A stretch of DNA of 64,000 bases from DUZB01 sp963747555 (GTDB taxonomy: Bacteria; Desulfobacterota; DSM-4660; Desulfatiglandales; Desulfatiglandaceae): positions 50,741 to 114,740 of the forward strand of contig CAVVFZ010000028.1 in NCBI GenBank assembly GCA_963747555.1, read 5' to 3'. The notes under the pieces are model-generated. The model had not been told where the DNA came from, searched no databases, and saw only the letters and a list, made by a program, of their open reading frames with translations. A program made the position numbers and the translations under genes. Of the stretch, positions 8,186 through 16,246 are shown piece by piece (positions within the stretch are counted from its first letter, which is position 1; every line of letters starts with the position of its first letter).

Positions 8186-9175
8186 GGCGCCTCCTCAGGT
8201 AAAACCTGCCCCTGCCGTGCATGTATAACAATGGTCCGCGACGGCAATGGGACCCCCTGAGGGCGGTGGGCCATCCAGTTCGGATACATGGGTCTTCCTT
8301 TTTCCCATGTGAAGTCCTCTGGCCAGATTGAAATCGCAGTCGTAGAGATATCCGTCCCATGAAACGGAAACCTGGGTTCTGCACATGAGCCCGTCAACCG
8401 CACAGGGATTGAAGCTGGACTTAAGTCGTCCCAGATAGGATTCAAGATTCTCCTTTTCTTCAAGCCAGTTGCGGAATCGCCCCAAAGGGACATTGGCGAA
8501 AGCATGGAGTTTATTGAAAACAATACCCCATTTCTTCATCAGCACCTCGCGGAATCTCTTTGCCGACTGGTTCTGAGGCGCAGGTAAGAATGCCCCTGTG
8601 GGATTGCATACAAGATCCAGTTCCAGGTCTGTTTCACCATGCCCATAGCCCATGCTGTTGAGCTTCCGGAGGACGTTGATGCTCTTTTGAAAAACACCCT
8701 CTCCTCTCTGAGAGTCCGTTTGTGCCTCGTTAAGAGAGGGGAAAGAGGCAACGATGACCACCCTTTTATCCTGTAATAAATCCATCAAGTGATCCCTCTT
8801 CCCATCGTTTAAGGCACTCAAGTTGGAACGGAACATGAGCCTTGGTGCATGATGGGAGAGTCCTTTGACAAGTTTGACGATATTCGGATTCAACTCAGGC
8901 GCCCCGCCGGTAATATCAATGGCTTCAAAACCGCCTTTCTCGGCATAGGCGATGACAAGGTCCGCCGTTCTGGCATCCATATTCTCTTTTCGGCCAGGTC
9001 CTGCGTTCAAATGGCAGTGACGACAGGTCTGATTGCACAGGAGCCCCACGTTGATCTGAAGAATCGTCGTTTTCCTTCGTTCCAGACTGAGGCCATGCTT
9101 GAAAAGGGTCTGACGGAAAGGTTCCAGAGCTCCTTCGGGCAGCCCGCTTTCCTGCAAAGCATTGTCACTGTTCAT
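8174..9175 (-). CDS. arsS: ArsS-type radical SAM protein, probable selenoprotein (UGA = Sec327)
   Basis: This is a radical SAM enzyme of the ArsS group, linked to arsenosugar biosynthesis, which are often selenoproteins. The iron-sulfur motif is C47-x3-C51-x2-C54 (CNQTCRHC), followed by ITGGAPELNP. The C-terminal Cys-rich domain has CAVDGLMCR, WDGYLYDCDFN and HCYTCTAGAG. The frame then meets UGA at 8195-8197, where the family has a conserved Cys before Gly-Gly-Ala. Read as Sec it continues GGAISA to a second UGA at 8174-8176, giving 333 residues with the family-like ending. A small stem with a UGC loop lies just after the UGA. AAAGGAGG precedes the ATG. It is the last gene of the operon starting at 10798. 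Confidence 0.85.
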
Positions 9176-9190
9176 GGCCCATGACCTCCT

Positions 9191-9523
9191 TTACATGGAG
9201 ATTTTTTTAGCTATATTGAGCATTTGCACGCCATGTACCAGGGATGCGCCTCCCCTGATTGCCGTCACAACATGGACGGCTTCCGTCATTTCCTCCAGGT
9301 TGGATCCTTTCTCCAGAGACGCCTGGGTGAAGGCATCAATACAGTACGGACACTGTACGGCATGAGCGACCGCGAGAGCAATCAGCGATTTTTCCCTTTC
9401 AGTGAGGGCGCCTTCGGCGAACACCGCATTGTAATAGTCAAAGAACTTCTGCGCCAGCTCAGGAGCCTGCTGACCAATGTCGGGAAATTTGGGTAAATCT
9501 TCCGGTTTGTAGTACGTTTCCAT
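9191..9523 (-). CDS. AhpD-like alkylhydroperoxidase / carboxymuconolactone-decarboxylase-fold protein
   Basis: This 110-residue protein has the all-helical AhpD fold. The redox pair C58-P-Y-C61 sits in LAVAHAVQCPYCIDAF, and the C-terminal helix reads VTAIRGGASLVHG. The His found four residues after the second Cys in AhpD is Phe65 here. AGGAGG lies six bases before the ATG. It is placed between the UGA-containing peroxiredoxin (41 bases upstream) and arsS (15 bases downstream). That matches the peroxidase-like family known to accompany ArsS. It probably cycles electrons to or from its operon partner; the substrate is not known. Confidence 0.85.
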   Translation of the reverse strand: METYYKPEDLPKFPDIGQQAPELAQKFFDYYNAVFAEGALTEREKSLIALAVAHAVQCPYCIDAFTQASLEKGSNLEEMTEAVHVVTAIRGGASLVHGVQMLNIAKKISM

Positions 9524-9564
9524 GATAAGCCTCCTGTTCTTTTCCGATGTCTCACCGGGAAACC

Positions 9565-10062
9565 CTATTTCCTCGCCCGGCTTTTGTAGAATCTAACGAG
9601 GCCCAGGACATCCCGCGAAACAAAACGTCCTATGGGACCTGAGCTGTAAACGGCAACCTCAATGGTTTTGTCCGGACGGATCAGAAAGCCCGCGGGATGT
9701 ATAAATTTTCTATCCTTTTCATAGAAAGCACCTGTCTTCATGCAGGTCGTTTTCATATCCATACCATAGGCAACGGGATAAGAGAGTCCCAATTTTCCAA
9801 CAAATTCTTCTGTCTTGTTCAAGGGGTCCACGGAACCGGCAATGATTTTGATTCCCTCGTCCTCAAAATCCTTAAGGCCCGACTGAAAGTCAGCCAACTG
9901 CTGACTGCAAAAGGGTCACCAGTATCCACGATAGAGCATAAAAACAGCGTATCCATCACCGAACTCCTGAGGAATTCTCAAAAGCTCCCCGGAAACAAGA
10001 TGCAGTTCCATTTCAGGGAAAAGGTCATTGGTATCCAAAAAGTTAGAATCTAATCTGGCCAT
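9565..10062 (-). CDS. Peroxiredoxin-like selenoprotein (UGA = Sec49, U-x-x-C motif)
   Basis: From the ATG at 10062, with AGGAG eight bases before it, the frame reads VFMLYRGYW, UGA at 9916-9918, then PFCSQQLADFQ. In thioredoxin-fold peroxiredoxins this site is the peroxidatic Cys of RGxWCPxC, so UGA falls exactly on the catalytic residue and gives a Sec49-Pro-Phe-Cys52 motif. The rest (GIKIIAGSVDP, GLSYPVAYGMD, HPAGFLIRPDKTIE) is a normal AhpC/TSA domain of 165 residues. A near-perfect SECIS hairpin follows the UGA. If UGA is taken as a stop, only a fragment from a TTG at 9897 remains and the active site is lost, which I consider wrong. Its likely role is peroxide or organic hydroperoxide reduction. 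Confidence 0.88.
9888..9906 (-). promoter_or_regulatory. Bacterial SECIS element of the peroxiredoxin selenoprotein
   Basis: Counting the U of the UGA as 1, bases 13-19 (AGUCAGC) pair perfectly with bases 25-31 (GCUGACU) around the five-base loop AGUUG. G is the second loop base and the loop starts 16 bases after the UGA. These are the three features described for bacterial SECIS elements bound by SelB. Confidence 0.8.
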
Positions 10063-10077
10063 GGTGTTCTCCTTTCT

Positions 10078-10798
10078 TTATTCTATATGGGCATAGTAAG
10101 GGCTTTTTTCCAATCTCCCTTTGTAAATCGTGTGCGGGTGTAACTCAGTGGCCATCATGACGTGTTGGCCGGAGAAATCTTCCAGGCTGTACTGGCAGAG
10201 CAAGAGCCCGTTTCCTATAGGACGCATGAAGTTCGACGCTCGCTCGAGAGCGCTCAAAGCCGCCAGGTCCCAGCCTTTTCGAACGGTCCAAATCATATCG
10301 CCCAGCAATCTGAACGTAGGGGTTCTGGTTGCGAATTCTCCCAGGTATCGTATCATTTCTTCCGGCGAATCCATCCCTGCGGTTACCGTCAGCCGGCCGC
10401 TCTTAAGCCAGGTCGCAAAGGAATGCTTCTGCCGATCCAGATTTTCCAGGAGTTCCCTGCTCCTTTCCGGAGGCATGACGACAAGCAAATCCTCGCCCCG
10501 CTTCGCTCCCTCAAGCAAGTAGCGCATGGACACACCAAGCGCTTCGTCATTCCCCGAGTAAAAATGGGTCATGTGCGAACCGTCAGGTGCTTTCTGACCT
10601 CTGAACCCTAATGGTTTCAAACGACCGTTTTGCGAATCGTGAAGGAGTTCCTCCAGAGCGCTCATGCTGAAAACGTCTCTCTCTTTTTCCGCCCACCCTG
10701 TAGCACTTCAGTTTTCCGGAATTGGTCCACCGTCGTATGGTCATCTCGGAGACGTTCAGGAACCCAGCCGCATCTTTTACATCCAAGAGGCGCTCCAT
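10078..10798 (-). CDS. DcmR-like regulator: excisionase-type HTH plus MEDS sensory domain (frameshift)
   Basis: Two overlapping frames form one protein. The first (ATG 10798) reads LLDVKDAAGFLNVSEMTIRR, then the YRVGGKRERRF wing of a MerR/excisionase-type DNA-binding domain. After a shift near 10660 the second frame gives ALEELLHDSQNG and a ~190-residue MEDS domain: THFYSGNDEALG, YLLEGAKRGEDLLVVMP, FRLLGDMIWTVRKGWD and GNGLLLCQYSLEDFSG. DcmR of dichloromethane users has this layout; MEDS domains are thought to sense small organic ligands. The downstream selenoprotein gene starts only 15 bases after its stop, so it is probably the first gene and regulator of the operon. The break is probably an indel error. 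Confidence 0.75.
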
Positions 10799-10993
10799 CA
10801 GATATGGTTTCCCTCCTTTCCCTATTGAAAGAAACGTATTTATTGAAGTTCAAACAACAATTATTAATATATTAACAAAATGTATTTAGTTTGATATGCA
10901 ATACTATTCATTATTGTAGATGTCAAGGTGTGTTGTGGTAAATTTTATGATCATAAACAACAGACCTTCTCCATCTGAATAGGGATACTGATT

Positions 10994-11743
10994 ATGGGTA
11001 TTTACAGCCTGGTCCTTTTGTTTCTGGGAATTCTTGTTATTGGGTTGGTCTATGCAAAAACTGATAACAACCGGATTTCTCATCATCTCTTGTTTACCAT
11101 AATGCTTTCCCTATTTTTGCTAATTTTCTTTTCCATTCATCATTATTTTGAGAAGAGCTGTGCTATTTTGTTCGCTGGAAATTTAGATCAAATCGTCGGA
11201 TTGATTCGTTCCTGGGGATTTGCCGCTCCCCTAATGAGTTTGATTTTGATGATTCTCCAAGCGATTGTGGCGCCCCTTCCCGCATTCTTGGTGACCGCAG
11301 CTAACGGCATGGTTTTCGGCACTCTCTGGGGGGCCTTTTTGTCTTGGACAGGCGCTCTTCTGGGAGCTTTGACGTCGTTCTACATTGCCCGTCTTTTTGG
11401 GAATGTTGCCGCGGAAAAAATTATTCGGAATCAAAAAGTTGTTGCATTCATAAAGCGCGCAGGCGAGAAAAAGGGATTTTACGTGATTCTTATTTCCAGG
11501 CTACTGCCATTTGTTTCTTTTGATCTTATAAGCTACATGGCAGGATTGAGCGGTATCCGCCCCGGGGCTTTCATTCTTGGCACAGCTATTGGCATGCTTC
11601 CCGCCACGATTATCTATACGTTATTTGGAAGCGAAATTCCTGTCATGGAGGAACAATCCCCAATTATTTTAACCATAACAGTCGTTTTCATATTTATCCT
11701 AATTGTATTCTCACTTGTTCAGGGACTACGAAAGAAGGCTTGA
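10994..11743 (+). CDS. TVP38/TMEM64-family integral membrane protein
   Basis: The 249-residue protein has about six hydrophobic helices and the SNARE-associated (VTT/DedA-like) core. Its first re-entrant part is FLVTAANGMVFGTLWGAFLS, followed by GALLGALTSFYIARLFG. The second is SRLLPFVSFDLISYMAGLSG, followed by GTAIGMLPATIIYTLFG. Family members sit in the inner membrane and have been linked to lipid scrambling and, in some species, selenite uptake; the substrate here is unknown. AGGGAT lies before the ATG. It is transcribed divergently from the regulator of the selenoprotein operon across an AT-rich 195-base gap, so a shared regulatory region is possible. Confidence 0.82.
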   Translation: MGIYSLVLLFLGILVIGLVYAKTDNNRISHHLLFTIMLSLFLLIFFSIHHYFEKSCAILFAGNLDQIVGLIRSWGFAAPLMSLILMILQAIVAPLPAFLVTAANGMVFGTLWGAFLSWTGALLGALTSFYIARLFGNVAAEKIIRNQKVVAFIKRAGEKKGFYVILISRLLPFVSFDLISYMAGLSGIRPGAFILGTAIGMLPATIIYTLFGSEIPVMEEQSPIILTITVVFIFILIVFSLVQGLRKKA

Positions 11744-12068
11744 CTTTCCTTGAGAACGAGATCTGCGGCTATCCTGTTCAGCATTTTAACTTCGTGAATG
11801 AAAGGGGGCAGGGAAACATCGAAAGCCGAACAACTCGGTTCTGCTCAGACCACAGCACGTTGTATCGCAGGGATTGACAGGTCTATCCGCTATCTATACA
11901 GACGCTACAAACGGTCTGATATCATTATTCAAACGGGTAGGTCAGGGCTGCAATATATCCCTACCATCATTTCCAAATTGGTTGAAGAATCCCGGCTCAT
12001 CCGCGATGGGAACACCCCCTCAATCCCCTTTCCTTATCTGAAAATTTCCGGCTGTGCAACGAATTGCG
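11744..12068 (+). other. Intergenic stretch; no convincing gene
   Basis: A 97-codon open frame (11798-12091) runs through this gap but overlaps the end of the SIR2 gene, has no clear ribosome site and shows no family pattern. I treat the stretch as non-coding. No terminator hairpin with a T-run was found. Confidence 0.4.
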
Positions 12069-13184
12069 TCAAGTCAGGAGCTTCCTCATGAGGTCTTCGT
12101 TTTGAACCAGCTCTTCAAAGGTTGTCCGACAAAACCGCATGCCGCGGGACAGGGCCGAATATCTGTGCCTGACCTTATTGGATGATTTCGGATTGATTGC
12201 CACCAGCTCCACATCCCGCTGGAGGTGCTTCTTGAAGAGAGCCTTTACATGTACGTCCCCGTCGGAAAGGGAGTAGCCGATGAAAACGATTCGACGGGCT
12301 GTCCGTATTTCCCGGGAAGCCTCGCTGAAAAGTTGGCTGATAACCGGGTTGTTCAGGGTCTTGACGTAAGATGGAGGCAGGATCAGGGTCTGAAATTCGG
12401 TCCCGTCCACAGGACAGAAGTAATCATATTCCTTTTTGTCTGGTTTGCTATAGCCCACAAAGTTGCCGCTGTTCAAGTCAATGTTGCGATCCCAGGTGGT
12501 CAAGAGGGCCTGGTTGCAGCAGTTGCAGTATTTCCAGTTCAGGCTTCCGTGAAGTTTGATAATCTTAAAGGGAACGGGATGTTCATGGGGTTCCGCCTTG
12601 ACCGGCTCCCGAGGGTTGACCCAGAATCGAAATTCCTTCAGGCTGTCATGTCTTTCAAAATTCATGAGGTGGATGCAGTAGTCGATATACCCTGTGGAAG
12701 GATACAGAGGCTCAAAGGCTTGCTCAAGCAAGGTGTCATAATTGAGCGTAATGACGGATATGTTGCCATTATAGCGTTGGATCGCCTCCCAGAACCGACG
12801 GTAATGGGGACTGCGCCGGTCGGACCGATCATTCACAATATAATGGATGATTTTAATCAGGTTTTCTCTCAGTTGAACAATTTTTTCATAGTTGTATTTG
12901 GCATTCAGACTTTCGTGCTGCTGAATGAAATAATCGAGAAAGCCAAAAACCGCCTCAAGCTTGGGAAATTCATTGGCGTGACAGTTCACATAAAAATTGG
13001 CCTCCACGAATTCCTTTAATTCCCGTCCCATGATCGATTGGTCCAGGTTTCCCATACTCCCATCCAGGAGCATGGGAAGGATTTCCCGTTGCAGGGGAAC
13101 GCCGTCTCCGTAGGAGGCGCCAGCCCCCAGCACGAACACCACATCGCGCAACGGCGCATATTTCAGATACCGTTCAGTTTTCAT
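12069..13184 (-). CDS. SIR2-like domain protein
   Basis: This 371-residue protein is a SIR2_2-type NAD-binding protein. The N-terminus carries the dinucleotide loop VVFVLGAGASYG (residues 15-26). The middle has SVITLNYDTLLEQAF, where Asn and Asp are typical, and FKIIKLHGSLNWKY with the catalytic-type His. A CNCCNQ group and a later CPVDG could bind zinc. The C-terminal strand reads RRIVFIGYSLSDGDVHV. In bacteria such domains often act as NADases in anti-phage systems. Here no effector or sensor gene of a known system is beside it; only a coiled-coil protein precedes it on the same strand. The role is therefore open. Confidence 0.85.
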   Translation of the reverse strand: MKTERYLKYAPLRDVVFVLGAGASYGDGVPLQREILPMLLDGSMGNLDQSIMGRELKEFVEANFYVNCHANEFPKLEAVFGFLDYFIQQHESLNAKYNYEKIVQLRENLIKIIHYIVNDRSDRRSPHYRRFWEAIQRYNGNISVITLNYDTLLEQAFEPLYPSTGYIDYCIHLMNFERHDSLKEFRFWVNPREPVKAEPHEHPVPFKIIKLHGSLNWKYCNCCNQALLTTWDRNIDLNSGNFVGYSKPDKKEYDYFCPVDGTEFQTLILPPSYVKTLNNPVISQLFSEASREIRTARRIVFIGYSLSDGDVHVKALFKKHLQRDVELVAINPKSSNKVRHRYSALSRGMRFCRTTFEELVQNEDLMRKLLT

Positions 13185-13352
13185 ATCGTTGGCCTTCCAT
13201 GCCAGAGAATGAAATGTCCCGCTAACCTTCTTACTGATTACTGCAGAAGATCATCAAAGACAATACTCATTTTATTCACGGAAGGGAAACGTGTCTTGGC
13301 GGCTGACGAAAAAACAACCTGATCCCGGAATCATGCCCCTCTCTTGGGCTGA

Positions 13353-13787
13353 TCAAACGATATGTTTTCCCTCCATGGGTTGATAGCCCTGTTGGATGTC
13401 TTTTTGGATCTGCTCCACGGTCTTCCTGAATCTGGACCAGTCGATTTCCGTCTGTTCCAATCTTCTTTGACTCGTATAGGATTGGTCAATCTGCTTCCTG
13501 ACCGTTTTGAAATCCTCAAAAAGAACATTAAGGCCTTTAAACGCCTGGTTAAAATCACCCATGATCACATTGCGTTGCCGTACTTTGGTTGAAGAGACAC
13601 AATCGCCCATCAATGTGCTCACATCATACTCCAGTCCCTTAACCCCCTCCAGTATACCCAACACATCCTCTCGCTCACGATCTCCGGCCCACACCGCGTG
13701 GTCCTTTTCCAGGACTTCCAGACCCTGTTCAACCCTCTCAGTATCGTTAAGAAGTCTTTCCACGTCCCTTTTCAACACAGGTTCCAT
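13353..13787 (-). CDS. Small coiled-coil protein of unknown function
   Basis: The start at 13787 is preferred because AAAGGAG lies directly upstream; a longer frame begins at 13877 without one. The 144-residue product is almost wholly charged helix with heptad-like spacing (DVERLLNDTERVEQGLEVLE, later GLNVLFEDFKTVRKQIDQ and RFRKTVEQIQKDIQQGY), no signal peptide and no recognised domain. It lies 168 bases upstream of the SIR2 gene on the same strand and may share its transcript, but the gap is too long for the pair to be called an operon with confidence. Confidence 0.55.
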   Translation of the reverse strand: MEPVLKRDVERLLNDTERVEQGLEVLEKDHAVWAGDREREDVLGILEGVKGLEYDVSTLMGDCVSSTKVRQRNVIMGDFNQAFKGLNVLFEDFKTVRKQIDQSYTSQRRLEQTEIDWSRFRKTVEQIQKDIQQGYQPMEGKHIV

Positions 13788-14030
13788 AATGGCGTCTCCT
13801 TTCATCCGGGTGAAGTGTTTATCATCGGCCAGGCCCCCGAAGCACAGGGCAATCGGATGCCCAACCCCATCTACCATGCTTTTTGTCCCATATTTTCATC
13901 TTAAAGCATGATCCTTACAGGTAGCTTTCATCAACATTACGAATTGGTAATATTTCTGAAGAAATCATGCCGTCCTTTGAAAGTCGGAAGAATGATATTT
14001 TGGTTTTTTCGGCCCATCTCTCGATTTTTG

Positions 14031-14077
14031 TTGTACGTGATGAAAATCTGTTATATAAAAAGTGACAGTTGATTCAC
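14031..14077 (+). promoter_or_regulatory. Promoter and operator-like site of the tandem TetR gene
   Basis: A -35 like TTGTAC (14031-14036) and a -10 TATAAA (14054-14059) are 17 bases apart. Two bases after the -10 lies GTGACAGTTGATTCAC (14062-14077), an imperfect palindrome with GTGA/TCAC ends. Fourteen of its 16 bases recur at the same place in front of the next operon (15458-15473). This suggests a TetR operator and autoregulation. Confidence 0.6.
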
Positions 14078-14090
14078 TTATGAGGTTTTG

Positions 14091-15358
14091 ATGCCCAAAC
14101 CAATCAGAAATTCCCGCACCGTCCGCCCTTTGAAGTCCAAAGGCATGGCTACAAGAGCGGCTATCCTGGATGCTGCACATGAGGTTTTCAAGGACACAGG
14201 CTATTATGGTTCCTCCATATCCGAGATAAGCAGGCGTTGCGGGGTCTCCATGGGGACCTTTTATCACTACTTTAAAAACAAAGAGCAGGTATTTCTGGAA
14301 TTAAACGACCAGATCATCTCCCGTTTCATGGAGACGGGCCGAATCCTCACCCCCAACGGATCCTGGATTCGAAGGGAGGTTGCGACGGGTCATCGGGCTT
14401 CTCATGGACCATACCCTGGAAAATTTTGCCTTCCATCGTATTTTGGGAGAATCAGAACTCACCGACCGAGCCACCATCGCCTATTATGACTCCATTACCC
14501 AGTATTACCGGGGCTTTTTTCAGAGAGAAATCCAGGCTGAGCCAGATCCGACCGTTTGATCTGGATGTGCTCGCCTACGGCCTCATGGGAATCTGTTATT
14601 TCCATTCCCTGGACTGGGGAACACCCGATGATAAACCTCCCCGGGCGGAATTGGTGGAACAGATTACCGACCTGATAATCGGAGGCATAAACGGTCCGGC
14701 TTTGTGGGAAAGATCCCCGGACTGGTCGCTGTTCTCCCTGCCCGAACCCGCACCGCTTCAATCGGAGGACAAGAAACCTTCGACAAAGGGAGAAAAGACC
14801 CGACAGGCCATCTTACTGGCGGCGGAAAAAGTGATCGGACAAAGGGGAATCAATCGGGCCAACATCTCTGAAATCACCCGTGAGGCCGGTGTGGCCCAGG
14901 GAACCTTCTACGTGCACTTCAAGAGCAAGAGCGACCTCATCGAAGGATTTGTCCGCTATATTAATCATGAGATGCGCCTGGAAATCCAGCGGGCCGCGTC
15001 GGGGACCCGGGACAGGCGGGATGCGGAACGGGTGGGAATCATGACCTTTCTGGATTTCATTCGCCGACACAGGGAGATCTACCGCGTGGTGCCCGAATGT
15101 GAGATGATCAGCAAAGAGGTATCCCGGTGGTACTATCAGACATTGGCCCGTGGATATATCAAGGGCCTGGAGAAGGGCATTGAAAGAGGCGAGATCCGCC
15201 CCTTGGGCGCCACCTTTATGGGTCGATCCCTCATGGGATTTGTCCATTTCATCGGCCTTAAGAAGATTATCTGGAGCGCGGATCGCCATCCTGCGAACAG
15301 CACCCAGCTATTTCAGGACATGATTGAATGCATTCTATTCGGGGTAAAAATATCCTAA
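14091..15358 (+). CDS. Tandem TetR-family regulator with two DNA-binding domains in one chain (two frameshifts)
   Basis: The ATG at 14091 follows TGAGG. The first TetR DNA-binding domain reads RAAILDAAHEVFKDTGYYGS, then GVSMGTFYHYFKNKEQVF. After a shift near 14375 a third frame continues RLRRVIGLLMDHTLENF, then AYYDSITQYYRGFFQREIQ. After a second shift near 14553 it continues FDLDVLAYGLMGICYF. A linker then leads into a second complete TetR domain (RQAILLAAEKVIGQRGINRA, then GVAQGTFYVHFKSKSDLI) with its own ligand domain. The restored length is about 420 residues, twice the usual ~200. It heads the catabolic cluster and has an operator-like site in its promoter, so it probably represses itself and the SDR operon. 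The ligand is likely a CoA ester or acid, by inference. Confidence 0.8.
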
Positions 15359-15427
15359 TCCTCAAACAGGCGATCAGGCCTTCCGTAGAAAAGAAACTGA
15401 GAAAATCAAACGGATCGCAATTTTTTA

Positions 15428-15473
15428 TTGACAGGAAAAAGAGAATTCTATAAAAAATTGATAGTTGATTCAC
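15428..15473 (+). promoter_or_regulatory. Promoter and operator-like site of the catabolic operon
   Basis: TTGACA (15428-15433) and TATAAA (15449-15454) are 15 bases apart, somewhat short. TTGATAGTTGATTCAC (15458-15473) follows three bases later and matches 14 of 16 bases of the site in front of the TetR gene, in the same position after the -10 box. Repressor binding here would block transcription start. Confidence 0.6.
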
Positions 15474-15494
15474 ATTTCAAAGAGAGTATTCTCC

Positions 15495-16241
15495 ATGGTC
15501 AATCTGGAAGGTAAAATAGTGGTGGTAACTGGGGCAAGCTCGGGCATTGGGGCAGCAATGGCCAGCGCCTTTTCCAGGGAAGGGGCCAAGGTCACTCTGA
15601 CAGCCAGGCGTCTGGAGCGATTGCGGGAAACAGCCGAAAAATGCCCCGGAGAAACCCTCATCGTGCCTGCCGACATCGCCGAAAAGTCCGATCGGGAAGC
15701 CCTTGTCGCAAAAAGCATGGATCAATGGGGCCGGATCGATATCCTCGTCAACAACGCGGGAATGGGTTTCTACGGCGATTTTGCCTCCACAACGGAAATT
15801 CAATGGCGGCAACTTTTCGAAATCAACCTTTTCAGCTGCGTTTTTCTGACACAGATCGTCCTGCCCATTATGAAGGCCCAAGGGCAGGGACTGATCGTCA
15901 ATATGGCCTCCATCGGCGGCCTCATCGCCCATTCCCGGAATGTAACCCCCTATGTGGCCAGCAAACACGCCCTGATCGGCTTTTCCCGTGGTTTGTCTGA
16001 AGACCTCAAAGGAACGGAGATCAAGGTCCTGGCGGTCTGCCCTCACCTGACGGACACGGAATTCTTCACTGTTTCTCCCGGAGCGGAAGAAATGGCTCCT
16101 CAGGTGGAAAAATTCAAGACGTTCATGGATACCCCGGACGATGTCGCGGCAGGTGTTCTTAACCAATTGGATTCGGAAAAGCTGGTGGTCTTCCCCACGG
16201 CAAAACCGGCCAAGGCCTATGAAAAAAAGAGGGACCTCTAA
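15495..16241 (+). CDS. Short-chain dehydrogenase/reductase (first gene of operon)
   Basis: A classical SDR of 248 residues. The cofactor loop TGASSGIG is at residues 12-19, VNNAG at 85-89, and the catalytic set is Ser139, Tyr153 and Lys157 (in YVASK). The ATG at 15495 is chosen because the operator-like site and AAGAGAG lie just before it; an earlier in-frame start at 15465 falls inside the operator. SDRs of this kind oxidise or reduce hydroxyacyl or alcohol groups with NAD(P). Its C-terminus (LVVFPTAKPAKAYEKKRDL) is short and basic. The next SDR begins five bases after its stop. Confidence 0.88.
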   Translation: MVNLEGKIVVVTGASSGIGAAMASAFSREGAKVTLTARRLERLRETAEKCPGETLIVPADIAEKSDREALVAKSMDQWGRIDILVNNAGMGFYGDFASTTEIQWRQLFEINLFSCVFLTQIVLPIMKAQGQGLIVNMASIGGLIAHSRNVTPYVASKHALIGFSRGLSEDLKGTEIKVLAVCPHLTDTEFFTVSPGAEEMAPQVEKFKTFMDTPDDVAAGVLNQLDSEKLVVFPTAKPAKAYEKKRDL

Positions 16242-16246
16242 GTTCC

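Noticed and set aside
9565..9897. 110-residue peroxiredoxin starting at a TTG
   Set aside because: This start would drop the active-site motif; the ribosome site and family N-terminus lie upstream, across the UGA.
11798..12091. 97-codon plus-strand frame
   Set aside because: Overlaps the SIR2 gene end, has no ribosome site and no recognised pattern; kept only as intergenic.
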